This document shows positions 8,266 through 16,507 of a DNA stretch of 64,000 nucleotides, piece after piece (position 1 is the stretch's first letter; each line of letters opens with the position of its first letter). The DNA is taken from contig NZ_CAKLBP010000006.1 in the NCBI RefSeq assembly GCF_920984665.1, positions 186,001 to 250,000 of the forward strand. Direction: 5' to 3'. The position numbers and the translations under genes were made by a program. Source of the DNA: Pedobacter sp. Leaf170 (GTDB lineage Bacteria > Bacteroidota > Bacteroidia > Sphingobacteriales > Sphingobacteriaceae). A model generated the notes under the pieces. The model worked only from the letters and a program-made list of their open reading frames with translations. It searched no databases and was not told the DNA's origin.

Positions 8266-8709
8266 TTATTTCTTCGCAAGCACCTCACCTACCAAGTGCA
8301 CTGTGCTTGTGTTTGGATTTGCATTTGAGGTAACGGTAACCACTTTATCTTGCATTCCGCCTTTACCGGTACTGTTAAAAACAACTTTAATTATACCTTC
8401 TTTACCAGGCAATATAGGTTCTTTTGGTGTTTCTGGAATTGTACAACCACAAGTTGCGGTAGCATTTGAGATAATTAACGGACTCTTACCTACATTTTTA
8501 AACTTAAACTCATGGGTAACCGCAGCACCTTCTTCAATTTTTTCAAAATCAAAAATTTCCTGTTCAAATTTAATAACTGGTGCATCTGCAGGTGCAATAG
8601 CCGAAGCTTCGGTGCTGTTTACAGCAGCAACTTCTGTTGTAGAACTATTTGCGTTACGGCAAGCTGATAACGATAAAGCGGCAATTGCCAGGATGAATAT
8701 CTTTTTCAT
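8266..8709 (-). CDS. DUF1573 lipoprotein
   Basis: This is a 147-residue envelope lipoprotein. I start it at the ATG 8707-8709, one base beyond the nusB stop, and not at the in-frame TTG at 8721. The signal peptide ends in a lipobox, LSLSAC, so Cys acylation is expected. The mature part is a DUF1573 Ig-like beta-sandwich, with the hallmark FDFEKIEEGAAVTHEFKFKN then NATATCGCTIPE and GKEGIIKVVFNSTGK. The conserved TCGC pair is present. Members are abundant in Bacteroidota, but their function is not established. It is cotranscribed with nusB and yajC. Confidence 0.88.
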   Translation of the reverse strand: MKKIFILAIAALSLSACRNANSSTTEVAAVNSTEASAIAPADAPVIKFEQEIFDFEKIEEGAAVTHEFKFKNVGKSPLIISNATATCGCTIPETPKEPILPGKEGIIKVVFNSTGKGGMQDKVVTVTSNANPNTSTVHLVGEVLAKK

Positions 8710-8710
8710 A

Positions 8711-9661
8711 TTATTCTTCAATTAATCCGCGACCTAATTTTTTAATCGTGTTATTCTTTTTCAGGTCGCCTAAAATTTTGTCTAAAATACCGTTAATAAA
8801 CGAATTACTTTTCGGTGTACTGTAATCTTTTGATAATTCAAGGTATTCGTTTATGGTAACTTTAACCGGAATAGATGGGAAATTTAACAATTCGCAAATT
8901 GCCATTTTCATTAAAATTGTATCCATTAAAGCAATACGCTCCGATTCCCAGTTTTTAGTTCTTTCGGCGATCATTTCCTGATATTTTGCGTCATTTTGCA
9001 AAGTATGTACAAATAAATCCTGCACAAATTTGCTGTCTTCAATCCAATCAGCGCTTATTTCAGTAAGTTTATTTTTAAACGGATCATCAAATGTAAAGTT
9101 CTTTAGCGTTTTAGCAACCATGCCTTTCATTACTTCATGATCAACCTGCCAGTTAATAAACTTCTCTTCAAAAACCTGAATAATAGCCTGGTTTTTTAAA
9201 ATTATCTTTCTGAAAATATATTTAATAATATCTTTTGATGATTCTAAACTTTCGTTTGGATCTGCAAGATATTCAGCATATTCTTTTGAAGCTTTTAATG
9301 AGTTAAATACCGTTTTACGGATTTCAGGATCGAAACCCCAATCAACTTTATATTTTTTAATTGCAGAAATATATTCTGGATTTTGCTGCATTAAAACACT
9401 GAATTTGTTGTTAAGCAATTTCAGGTTGGGATTAATATCCTCAGCGGTTTTGATGTGTTTGTTGGCACGTTCAGCAGCATCATTGGCTGTAAATTCCGTA
9501 ACCTCTACCATTAGAGATAGCATCCAGATATACATTTCGTATACGCTGTCGATGCTTTGCATTAAGACTTTTAAATCACCTTTAATGTCTTTTTTATCTG
9601 CCATGTGCCAAGCAAAAATGTTTTGCAAAGCTTTAATTCTTAAGTGCCTTCTATTTAACAT
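8711..9661 (-). CDS. nusB: Transcription antitermination factor NusB, long form
   Basis: The C-terminal half (roughly residues 190-300) carries the NusB RNA-binding helical fold, with MDTILMKMAICELLNFPSIP, VTINEYLELSKDYSTPKS and FINGILDKI. Residues 1-190 are an extra helical extension typical of Bacteroidota proteins, so 316 residues is normal for the group but about twice the E. coli size. NusB binds boxA RNA with NusE in ribosomal RNA antitermination. It is the first gene of the nusB-DUF1573-yajC operon. Confidence 0.9.
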   Translation of the reverse strand: MLNRRHLRIKALQNIFAWHMADKKDIKGDLKVLMQSIDSVYEMYIWMLSLMVEVTEFTANDAAERANKHIKTAEDINPNLKLLNNKFSVLMQQNPEYISAIKKYKVDWGFDPEIRKTVFNSLKASKEYAEYLADPNESLESSKDIIKYIFRKIILKNQAIIQVFEEKFINWQVDHEVMKGMVAKTLKNFTFDDPFKNKLTEISADWIEDSKFVQDLFVHTLQNDAKYQEMIAERTKNWESERIALMDTILMKMAICELLNFPSIPVKVTINEYLELSKDYSTPKSNSFINGILDKILGDLKKNNTIKKLGRGLIEE

Positions 9662-9705
9662 GAATGTAAGAACGAGTGTGGTTTGTTAAACCGGTTAATA
9701 ATTAT

Positions 9706-10794
9706 TTAATATGTTGATTTTATTTTCTTTATGTCCGCAATTCTTTTTTCAGCAATGCGGTTTGCTGCAATATTTGTAGGTATTTGTTCAGCTTTGCTCA
9801 GTTTTATAACATTTCTGGTTGCCTCGTAAATATTCTCAGTTAGCTGTACGGTGCGTTTTTTACCAAAGCCGGTTAATTCCGAATAACAAGCAATTAAACC
9901 TCCGGCGTTAATTAAATAATCAGGAGCAAAAAGAATACCCTTTTTCAAAAGCAACTCACTGTCTAAAACCTCATCTTTTAACTGGTTATTTGCAGAACCT
10001 GCAATAATTGCAAATTTCATGCGCTCAATGGTTTTATTGTTAACGGTAGCACCCATAGCGCAAGGTGCATACACATCGGCATCAATTCCAAAAATTTTAT
10101 CAGCCTCAATTGGCTTTGCTTTGTATTTTCTGGCTACGTAAGTAAGTTGGTCTTGATTAATATCACTAATTAAAACTTCGGCGTTTTCTTTACGTAATAA
10201 AGCCACTAAATGTTCGCCAACGTTGCCAATTCCTTGTACTAAAACAGTTCTGCCGGCAAGCATATCTGTACCAAAAACTTCTTTAACACTGGCTTTTATA
10301 CCTAAATATACGCCTTGTGCTGTAAATGGAGCAGGATTACCAGCGCCACCAATAGATTCTGGCACACCTGTAACATAATTGGTTTCCATACGGATATATT
10401 CCATATCACGCGTGTTCGTTCCCATTTCTTCGGCTGTAATGAATTCGCCATTCAGGTTTTTTATAAACCTGCCGTAGCTACGCATTAAAGTTTCCGATTT
10501 GTCTTTTCTAGAATCACCAATAATTACACCTTTGCCACCGCCTAAATTTAAACCAGTAATAGCCGATTTATAGGTCATGCCTCTTGATAAACGAAGTGCA
10601 TCTTCTAATGCTTCGGCTTCTGTTGTGTAGCTCCACATGCGTGTTCCGCCCAAAGCTGGCCCTAAAGTAGTATCGTGAATGGCAATGATTGCTTTTAGAC
10701 CAGTGTCGGGATCATTACAGAAAACCAACTTTTTATGCCCGTAAGCACTTAATTGCTCTAAAATAGATGAATCTGACGAAGAATTTGCTGGCAT
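9706..10794 (-). CDS. Leucine/phenylalanine/valine-type amino acid dehydrogenase
   Basis: This is an NAD-dependent oxidative deaminase for branched-chain or aromatic amino acids, 362 residues. Catalytic lysines are Lys76 in MTYKSA and Lys88 in GGGKGVIIGD. TAEEMGTN and the NAD-binding VLVQGIGNVGEHL near residue 184 match the Glu/Leu/Phe/Val dehydrogenase family. The N-terminus GGTRMW is typical of leucine dehydrogenases. Substrate preference among Leu, Val and Phe cannot be fixed by eye. A promoter box lies 26 bases upstream, and the gene stands alone between nusB and a repeat-rich gap. Confidence 0.9.
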   Translation of the reverse strand: MPANSSSDSSILEQLSAYGHKKLVFCNDPDTGLKAIIAIHDTTLGPALGGTRMWSYTTEAEALEDALRLSRGMTYKSAITGLNLGGGKGVIIGDSRKDKSETLMRSYGRFIKNLNGEFITAEEMGTNTRDMEYIRMETNYVTGVPESIGGAGNPAPFTAQGVYLGIKASVKEVFGTDMLAGRTVLVQGIGNVGEHLVALLRKENAEVLISDINQDQLTYVARKYKAKPIEADKIFGIDADVYAPCAMGATVNNKTIERMKFAIIAGSANNQLKDEVLDSELLLKKGILFAPDYLINAGGLIACYSELTGFGKKRTVQLTENIYEATRNVIKLSKAEQIPTNIAANRIAEKRIADIKKIKSTY

Positions 10795-10819
10795 AATGAA
10801 CGTTAGGCTTAACCTGCAG

Positions 10820-10827
10820 CAAAAATA
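10820..10827 (-). promoter_or_regulatory. -7 box TATTTTTG for the amino acid dehydrogenase
   Basis: The minus-strand match to TAnnTTTG is 25 bases from the start codon. That gives a short leader, as with other genes in this window. Confidence 0.55.
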
Positions 10828-10993
10828 AAATAAAAAACCATTATTACACGTATTAAAAACAATCTATAGTGAAATTAATTAGACAAGCCCGTTAAACATC
10901 TGCCGAAAAGCCCAATACTCCTTTTAAGAATGTAAAATAAACCATTTGTTCTTTTTGTAGAAAATCAGTTACAATAGTATTTAGGTAATTTCA

Positions 10994-11105
10994 GTCCCAC
11001 CATTTGCTACCTGCCTACCGCAGTCTGGCAATCTTTTTGTTGATGTTTATAGCTGTAATTATTGGAGCTGAACACAAAAAGTATTTTCGCTGCTGTCGGT
11101 GTTAG
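10994..11105 (-). repeat. Imperfect inverted-repeat family A, reverse copy
   Basis: The left end carries a diverged CCACCATTTGCTACC stretch followed by GGCAATCTTTTTG. The right end reads ACAAAAAGTATTTTCGCTG and then CTGTCGG. This is the reverse complement of the arms at 43605-43692, with an inserted block inside the left arm. Confidence 0.55.
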
Positions 11106-11213
11106 ATTACTTCATTTAGGAACTTGCTATTCATTGCCGTTGGTTTTGAACCAATGGATAATAGAAAATCAGATAGGAAATTTGAGTTTTAAGGCTTCGG
11201 TTTTGAGTTAATT

Positions 11214-11274
11214 AAACCTGACAGTAGCGATCACGCAGCCGAATTTTTATGAGGCAAGTAAAGCGAATGGCGGG
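11214..11274 (+). repeat. Imperfect inverted-repeat family A, degenerate copy
   Basis: AAACCTGACAGTAGCGA and, 30 bases on, AAGTAAAGCGAATGGCGGG keep the outer arm words of family A. The inner T and A tracts are lost. Confidence 0.4.
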
Positions 11275-11390
11275 GCCAACCCTAACCAATGAAAAGCTGA
11301 AACCTGCTTTTCAAAACCTTAAAAATGTCATTAGTTTTTAAAGCTTAAATACTTAAAAGTAAATATGCGGCATAGAATAACAAATTTATC

Positions 11391-11398
11391 TAAGTTTG
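11391..11398 (+). promoter_or_regulatory. -7 box TAAGTTTG for the ABC exporter
   Basis: A TAnnTTTG match ends only 6 bases before the ATG at 11405. Transcription from it would start almost at the start codon, giving a leaderless or near-leaderless mRNA. Confidence 0.5.
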
Positions 11399-11404
11399 TA
11401 TTGT

Positions 11405-13195
11405 ATGAAACACCTGAAACGCTTAAATAAATATTTCTTGAAATATAAATGGTGGATTATTCCGGGAAGTATTTTCGTGGTAATTTCTAATATTTTTGGT
11501 GTTGTACCTGCCCAGGTTATTGGTTATGCCTTCGATTTAATTACCGAAAACATTCAGATTTATAGCCTTTTTGATGGTTTTAATCGCCAGCAAATTATTT
11601 ATGATATTTTTAGCAATAGCCTTTTGTATTTTGGTTTTTTGGTTATTGCACTTTACGTTTTGAGGGGATTATTTTTATTTTTCATGCGCCAAACCATTAT
11701 TCTTATGTCGCGACATATAGAATTTGATATGAAGAATGACATTTACCAACACTACCAAAGGCTCAGTTTAGGCTTTTACAGAAGAAATAATACCGGCGAT
11801 TTAATGAATCGTGCTACGGAGGACGTAAACCGGGTGAGAATGTATGTTGGTCCGGCAATAATGTACACCATAAATACTTTTGTTTTATCGGTGCTTATTA
11901 TTTGGTCGATGTTTGATGTAAACTCAAAATTAGCCATTTATTGTTTATTGCCACTACCATTTCTGGTGGTTATAATTTACTATGTAAACACCCTTATTTT
12001 TAAGAAAAGCGGAAAGATACAAGAAAGGCTCTCCAGCTTATCAACATTTGTGCAAGAGCGGTTATCGGGTATCAGAATTATAAAATCTTATGTACGCGAA
12101 GATTATACACGCAGCATGTTCGAAATTCAAAGTAACGATTACAAAAAAGACTCGATGAGTTTGGTTAAGGTATCTGCACTTTTTTACCCAACAATGCTAC
12201 TTTTAATTGGTTTGAGCACAATTTTAACCATTTATGTTGGCGGCATACAGGTTATGAATGGCAGCATAACGGCTGGTAATATTGCAGAATTTATTATATA
12301 TATTAATCAATTAACTTTTCCGGTAACGATGCTCGGCTGGGTTACCTCATTAATACAAAGGGCGGCAGCATCGCAAAAGAGGATTAATGAATTTTTGGAT
12401 ATCCCATCAGATATTCAATCAACCAACAACAACGAAAGGTTAGTTAACGGAAATATCTCATTCAAAAACGTAAGTTTTACCTATCCTGATACAGGCATTG
12501 AAGCTTTAAAGAATATAAGTTTTGAGATTAAAAGTGGTGAGTTTGTAGCCATAATTGGCAGAACAGGCTCGGGTAAATCTACATTGGCAAACCTTATAAT
12601 GCGAATGTATGATGTTGAAAACGGAGCTATAAATATCGACGGTGAAAATTTAAAAAACTTAAACCTTAAGGATTACCGGAATCAGATTGGTTTTGTGCCG
12701 CAAGAGGTTTTCCTTTTCTCTGATACCATTAAAAACAATATTGCATTTGGTTTGGATACTGTAACTGAAGATGAAGTTTACGAAGCGGCAAAAAATGCAT
12801 CAGTTTATAACAACATTGTTGATTTTGAAGAGCGTTTTGAAACCATGCTTGGCGAACGCGGAATAACGTTATCAGGCGGCCAAAAGCAGCGAGTATCGAT
12901 AGCCAGGGCGCTAATAAAATCGCCACGTATTTTGATATTTGATGATTGTTTATCAGCAGTGGATACTAAAACTGAAGAAGAAATTCTGCAAAACCTTGGC
13001 AAGATAATGCACAATAAAACCAGCATTTTAATTGCACACAGAATTTCGACCATAAAAAATGCTGATAAAATATTGGTTTTAGATGATGGAAAGATAATAG
13101 AACAAGGCACACATAATGAACTGATTAACCTGAATGGCAGTTATACTGAGCTTTACAACAATCAGCTATTAGAAGAAGAAAGCCGTAGCGCTTAA
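11405..13195 (+). CDS. ABC exporter half-transporter (MsbA/BmrC-like, membrane domain fused to ATPase)
   Basis: This is a 596-residue ABCB-type exporter: six membrane helices (about 15-320) fused to an ATPase domain (about 345-590). I start at ATG 11405; an upstream in-frame TTG overlaps the promoter box. Walker A is GRTGSGKST and the signature is LSGGQKQRVS. Walker B reads ILIFDDCLSAVD, so the catalytic glutamate is replaced by Asp514. This matches the degenerate-site subunit of heterodimeric exporters, yet no partner gene is adjacent. The partner may be elsewhere, or the protein may work as a slow homodimer. The substrate is unknown (lipid, drug or peptide). Confidence 0.88.
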   Translation: MKHLKRLNKYFLKYKWWIIPGSIFVVISNIFGVVPAQVIGYAFDLITENIQIYSLFDGFNRQQIIYDIFSNSLLYFGFLVIALYVLRGLFLFFMRQTIILMSRHIEFDMKNDIYQHYQRLSLGFYRRNNTGDLMNRATEDVNRVRMYVGPAIMYTINTFVLSVLIIWSMFDVNSKLAIYCLLPLPFLVVIIYYVNTLIFKKSGKIQERLSSLSTFVQERLSGIRIIKSYVREDYTRSMFEIQSNDYKKDSMSLVKVSALFYPTMLLLIGLSTILTIYVGGIQVMNGSITAGNIAEFIIYINQLTFPVTMLGWVTSLIQRAAASQKRINEFLDIPSDIQSTNNNERLVNGNISFKNVSFTYPDTGIEALKNISFEIKSGEFVAIIGRTGSGKSTLANLIMRMYDVENGAINIDGENLKNLNLKDYRNQIGFVPQEVFLFSDTIKNNIAFGLDTVTEDEVYEAAKNASVYNNIVDFEERFETMLGERGITLSGGQKQRVSIARALIKSPRILIFDDCLSAVDTKTEEEILQNLGKIMHNKTSILIAHRISTIKNADKILVLDDGKIIEQGTHNELINLNGSYTELYNNQLLEEESRSA

Positions 13196-13272
13196 TTTGT
13201 TTGAATTCTATTTTGAACTTTAAATATTTGCTTTATATTTACCGAAACCAAAAACCAACATCAATACCAACC

Positions 13273-13596
13273 ATGGGAGAATTCGACAATAAAGAGAGAG
13301 AAGAAGTTTTTTCAAAGAAAGTAAGAGCAGGTAAGAGAACTTATTTTTTCGATGTGAAGGCCACTCGTTCGGGAGATTATTACTTAACAGTAACTGAAAG
13401 CAAGAAAAGATTAGAAGACGGCGTATTTGTGAAACATAAAATCTTTCTGTATAAAGAAGATTTCGAAAAATTTACAGAAGGTTTAAATGAAACTGTAGAT
13501 TACATTAAAACGCATCAAGATGTTGTAGAAAAACGCTACGAATATTCGGAAAACGGTGAGCATAGTGCAAAAACTACCGACGATTTTTCGTTTTAA
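13273..13596 (+). CDS. DUF3276 family (PUR-like nucleic-acid-binding protein)
   Basis: This is a 107-residue protein starting MGEFDNKEREEVFSKKVRAG. The body matches the DUF3276/PUR family of Bacteroidota, small Whirly/PUR-alpha-like folds thought to bind single-stranded DNA or RNA. The reading frame is open back to a TTG at 13201, but that part encodes no family sequence and contains promoter-like AT words, so I use the ATG at 13273. The C-terminal tail (residues 85-107) is polar and variable. An intrinsic terminator follows within 20 bases. Confidence 0.88.
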   Translation: MGEFDNKEREEVFSKKVRAGKRTYFFDVKATRSGDYYLTVTESKKRLEDGVFVKHKIFLYKEDFEKFTEGLNETVDYIKTHQDVVEKRYEYSENGEHSAKTTDDFSF

Positions 13597-13611
13597 TTTA
13601 AGATAAATAGA

Positions 13612-13645
13612 AAGAGCCTTTAAAAATTAAAGGCTCTTTTTTGTT
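13612..13645. terminator. Intrinsic terminator between convergent genes
   Basis: AAAGAGCCTTTAA and its complement TTAAAGGCTCTTT form a 13-bp perfect stem with a short loop and T tracts on both strands. It can serve both DUF3276 and the converging DUF5362 gene. Confidence 0.88.
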
Positions 13646-13660
13646 ATGCAATGTTTTTTT

Positions 13661-14122
13661 TTATGCTGCTGCAATTCCGGCACCTACCATAAATATCATA
13701 AGAAAATAGAAGGCAATAATCATAATTGTAAGGATACCCCAATATTTAAAGAGCGATTTTAAGTTTGAAAATGAATCCTCTAAACTTTCCTGATCGCCAA
13801 AAAGCACTGCTTTTTTCGCCTTACTGGCAATTTTGTTGAGCAATAAACTTGGGTAAAATAATAAAAGACTTGTAATTAAATATATTACTGTAATGATGTT
13901 TGTACCAGCAGAACCTAATTGACTCATTTGAGCTGCCACCTTCGGATTGCTATTCATTAGAGTAGGAATACTAAAAGCAACCATAAATATGAATATAGAA
14001 ACAACAATACCTACAATGGAGAGAAATTTGGCCCATTTAGTAATGTCGTAAATATAGCTTCTCATATTTTCTGATACAACCAAATTCACCTCGGCTTGCT
14101 GTTGCCCTTCCAAATCTTCCAT
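13661..14122 (-). CDS. DUF5362 membrane protein
   Basis: This is a 153-residue inner-membrane protein with three to four helices (about 32-55, 75-95, 125-150) and a short polar N-terminus. The segment NMRSYIYDITKWAKFLSIVG is the DUF5362 signature as I know it, and NKIASKAKKAVLFGDQE is a conserved cytosolic loop. Function is unknown. It lies divergent to ychF, and its upstream region ends where the ychF leader begins. Confidence 0.75.
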   Translation of the reverse strand: MEDLEGQQQAEVNLVVSENMRSYIYDITKWAKFLSIVGIVVSIFIFMVAFSIPTLMNSNPKVAAQMSQLGSAGTNIITVIYLITSLLLFYPSLLLNKIASKAKKAVLFGDQESLEDSFSNLKSLFKYWGILTIMIIAFYFLMIFMVGAGIAAA

Positions 14123-14204
14123 AATGTTTTTTAAATTTTGCTAAACTTAGATAAAATATCCATCTGGCACAAATTACTGCCTTTAATTAAAGATTTTAAA
14201 AGCT

Positions 14205-14212
14205 TATCTTTG
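14205..14212 (+). promoter_or_regulatory. -7 box TATCTTTG for ychF
   Basis: A TAnnTTTG match lies 12 bases before the heptamer tract. The tract would then lie entirely within the transcribed leader of ychF. Confidence 0.5.
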
Positions 14213-14224
14213 CCGCCTGAAAAA

Positions 14225-14337
14225 GGTGAAAGGTGAAAGGTGAAAGGTGAAAGGTGAAAGGTGAAAGGTGAAAGGTGAAAGGTGAAAGGTGAAAGGTGAA
14301 AGGTGAAAGGTGAAATCGTAAATCGTAAATCGTAAAT
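14225..14337 (+). repeat. Heptanucleotide microsatellite: 13 x GGTGAAA then 3 x TCGTAAA
   Basis: Counting the sequence directly gives thirteen exact copies of GGTGAAA (14225-14315), then three exact copies of TCGTAAA (14316-14336). The tract lies between the ychF promoter box and the ATG at 14350. Perfect tandem copies of this length are prone to slipped-strand change. Read on the minus strand, the tract gives spurious open frames of a repeated SPFTFHL-type peptide. Confidence 0.97.
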
Positions 14338-14349
14338 CAAAACATATAA

Positions 14350-15450
14350 ATGGCATTACAGTGTGGTATAGTTGGCTTACCAAATGTGGGTAAATCGACA
14401 CTTTTTAATTGTTTATCAAATGCAAAAGCGCAAGCAGCAAACTTTCCGTTTTGTACAATTGAGCCAAATGTTGGCGTAATTACCGTACCTGATGATAGAT
14501 TAACAAAGCTTGCGGAATTGGTTAAGCCAAATAAGGTGCAGCCAAATACAATAGAAATTGTTGATATTGCTGGTTTAGTAAAAGGAGCATCAAAAGGTGA
14601 AGGTTTAGGCAACCAATTTTTAGGAAATATTCGTGCTACAAATGCTATTATCCACGTTTTACGTTGTTTTGATGATGGAAATGTAATACACGTTGATGGT
14701 TCTGTAGATCCAATTCGCGATAAAGAAATTATCGATACTGAATTACAGCTTAAGGATTTAGATACCGTTGAAAAACGTATTCAGAAAGTTGAAAAAATGG
14801 CTAAAACCGGTGGCGATAAGGACGCTAAGCGTACTTATGAAATTTTAACTGTGGTTAAAGCTCATTTAGAAAGTGGAAAATCTATTCGGACTGCTCCATT
14901 AGCACAAGAAGATTTTGATTTTATTGAAGATTTAGGCTTACTTACCCAAAAACCGGTAATGTATGTTTGTAACGTTGATGAAGCATCTGTTGTAACAGGA
15001 AATAAATATGTGGATTTAGTTAAAGCAAATGTTGCCGATGAAAATGCTGAGGTTTTAGTGATTTCTGCAAAAATCGAATCTGAAATCGCTGAATTAGAAA
15101 GCTATGAAGAACGTCAGGAGTTTTTAGCCGACTTAGGTTTGGATGAATCTGGTGTAAACAAACTGATTCGTGCTGCTTATAAATTATTAAACCTTTATAC
15201 TTACTTCACCGCTGGTGTACAAGAAGTTAGGGCCTGGACAATTACCAAAGGTTTTACAGCACCACAAGCTGCTGGTGTAATCCATACCGATTTTGAGAAA
15301 GGTTTTATACGTGCAGAGGTTATTAAATACACTGATTTTGTAACCTTAGGCTCTGAAAATGCCTGTAAAGATGCTGGTAAACTTGGCGTAGAAGGTAAAA
15401 CTTACGTTGTTGAAGATGGAGATATTATGCACTTCAGGTTTAACGTATAA
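14350..15450 (+). CDS. ychF: Redox-regulated ATPase/GTPase YchF (OBG family)
   Basis: This is a 366-residue P-loop NTPase that binds ribosomes and prefers ATP. G1 is GLPNVGKST at residues 8-16, and G3 is [14 protein letters not shown]. The non-canonical G4 NVDE (in [10 protein letters not shown]) explains the ATP preference known for the family. The C-terminal TGS domain has [13 protein letters not shown] and [13 protein letters not shown]. The length matches bacterial YchF. Its 5' leader is almost wholly a heptamer microsatellite, which is unusual for a near-universal translation gene. It is followed by a weak hairpin terminator at 15476. Confidence 0.97.
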   Translation: MALQCGIVGLPNVGKSTLFNCLSNAKAQAANFPFCTIEPNVGVITVPDDRLTKLAELVKPNKVQPNTIEIVDIAGLVKGASKGEGLGNQFLGNIRATNAIIHVLRCFDDGNVIHVDGSVDPIRDKEIIDTELQLKDLDTVEKRIQKVEKMAKTGGDKDAKRTYEILTVVKAHLESGKSIRTAPLAQEDFDFIEDLGLLTQKPVMYVCNVDEASVVTGNKYVDLVKANVADENAEVLVISAKIESEIAELESYEERQEFLADLGLDESGVNKLIRAAYKLLNLYTYFTAGVQEVRAWTITKGFTAPQAAGVIHTDFEKGFIRAEVIKYTDFVTLGSENACKDAGKLGVEGKTYVVEDGDIMHFRFNV

Positions 15451-15475
15451 TTTTAAAAAAATATTTAAAAAATAT

Positions 15476-15504
15476 AGGCTGCCAGAAATGGTGGCCTTTT
15501 TGTT
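15476..15504 (+). terminator. Probable intrinsic terminator after ychF
   Basis: AGGCTGCCA / TGGTGGCCT pair with two mismatches around a GAAA-type loop and are followed by a T-rich run. Confidence 0.6.
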
Positions 15505-15507
15505 TTT

Positions 15508-15860
15508 GCCACGGAAACACAGAAGACACGGAATTATTTGAATTAGTAACAAACCCGTCATTGAGAGGCACAGCCTGCCCCAAAGATTCGGGGAAACAAT
15601 CTACATTAATCTATTTCTGCGCTTATCAGCGAAATCTGCGGGAAACTAAAAACTATTTGCCACGGAAACACAGAATACACGGAATTATTTGAAATGAATG
15701 AGTTACTAACATGTAAGCCTTACTCTGCGCTTATCAGCTAAATCTGCGGGAGACTAAAAACTATTCGCCACGGAAACATTGAATACACGGAATTATTTGA
15801 AATGAATGAGTTACTAACATGTAAACCTTACTCTGCGCTTATCAGCGAAATCTGCGGGAC
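15508..15860. repeat. Three-unit tandem repeat (108-bp unit) in a gene-free gap
   Basis: Units begin with GCCACGGAAACA at 15508, 15659 and 15767, and each ends near ATCAGCGAAATCTGCGGGA. Units 2 and 3 are almost identical and 108 bp apart. Unit 1 has diverged and carries an insertion, 15558-15606, that resembles half of a REP-like hairpin (GTCATTGAGAGGCAC). No open frame is credible here. Short words from the same family recur at 45881-46150. Confidence 0.85.
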
Positions 15861-15883
15861 ACAAGAACATCAATCAAAAATCC

Positions 15884-16498
15884 TCATACTACCAATCCGT
15901 AAGCCGCCAACTGGGCTTTAGTATCTTCATAACTAGTATGATGAATACCCTTTAAACCTAAACCTTCTGATACCTGTACGAAAAGCATTCTATCATCAAT
16001 ATATAAGCTTGTTTCAACATCGCTTTGCGAAATATCGATTGCAACTTTAAAAATATCTGCGTCAGGTTTGCGGAAATGAACAAAACTTGATGAAACAAAG
16101 AAATCAACAAACTCATTAAGCTTAAAAGTATTTATTCGATATTGATTTAGTTCCCTCCCTTCGTTACTAATTACAGCAACTTTGAGGCTATATTTTTTCT
16201 TTAAATCGCATATTAATTGAATCATTTCAGGGTAGGGCAATGATTTTTTAAACATGAATTCCTTAAAATCATCATAACTAAAAGAACGCTCTTCAAAGAA
16301 AACAATTCTTTCCAGGTATTCATCAAGCGTAAGCTTACCAACTTCGTAAGTATCAAAAGTTAAATGATGGCGCTCTTCTAAATCTACAGAATCAAGGTTA
16401 AAAAGAACCGCAGCTTCTCCCCTTGCCTTTCTATCCCAACCATTGGTTAATAAAACGCCACCTATATCGGTAAAAAGTGTTGTGATTTTTTTTTGCAT
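15884..16498 (-). CDS. HAD-superfamily hydrolase (HAD-IA)
   Basis: This is a 204-residue phosphatase-like protein. Motif I is FTDIGGVLL, where the second acidic residue of DxD is replaced by Gly, as in several epoxide-hydrolase-like and YihX-like subgroups. Motif II is VISNEGRELN, the lysine motif is FRKPDADIF, and motif IV is YIDDR. The cap lies between motifs I and II. The substrate is unknown; a sugar-phosphate or nucleotide phosphatase like YihX is plausible. It starts about 10 bases downstream of the mgtE stop on the same strand. Confidence 0.82.
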   Translation of the reverse strand: MQKKITTLFTDIGGVLLTNGWDRKARGEAAVLFNLDSVDLEERHHLTFDTYEVGKLTLDEYLERIVFFEERSFSYDDFKEFMFKKSLPYPEMIQLICDLKKKYSLKVAVISNEGRELNQYRINTFKLNEFVDFFVSSSFVHFRKPDADIFKVAIDISQSDVETSLYIDDRMLFVQVSEGLGLKGIHHTSYEDTKAQLAAYGLVV

Positions 16499-16507
16499 AA
16501 CTCATTA

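Larger units (their letters stand above)
10828..11390. other. Gene-free region of about 560 bp with two repeat copies
   Basis: No open frame here resembles a protein. The stretch holds two copies of the imperfect inverted-repeat family (10994-11105 and 11214-11274, in opposite orientations). Outside those I see only AT-rich sequence. Confidence 0.65.

Noticed and set aside
8710..8721. TTG start for the DUF1573 lipoprotein four codons upstream
   Set aside because: An ATG at 8707-8709 gives a normal signal peptide and sits one base past the nusB stop, the usual coupling.
14131..14401. Minus-strand open frames encoding a repeated SPFTFHL-type peptide
   Set aside because: They are translations of the GGTGAAA heptamer tract. 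A 7-bp unit cycles through all frames, and no family or start context supports them.
15508..15860. CRISPR array
   Set aside because: The units are whole-length tandem copies with no unique spacers between short repeats, and no cas genes are near. The same reasoning excludes 45881-46150 and 59947-60030.
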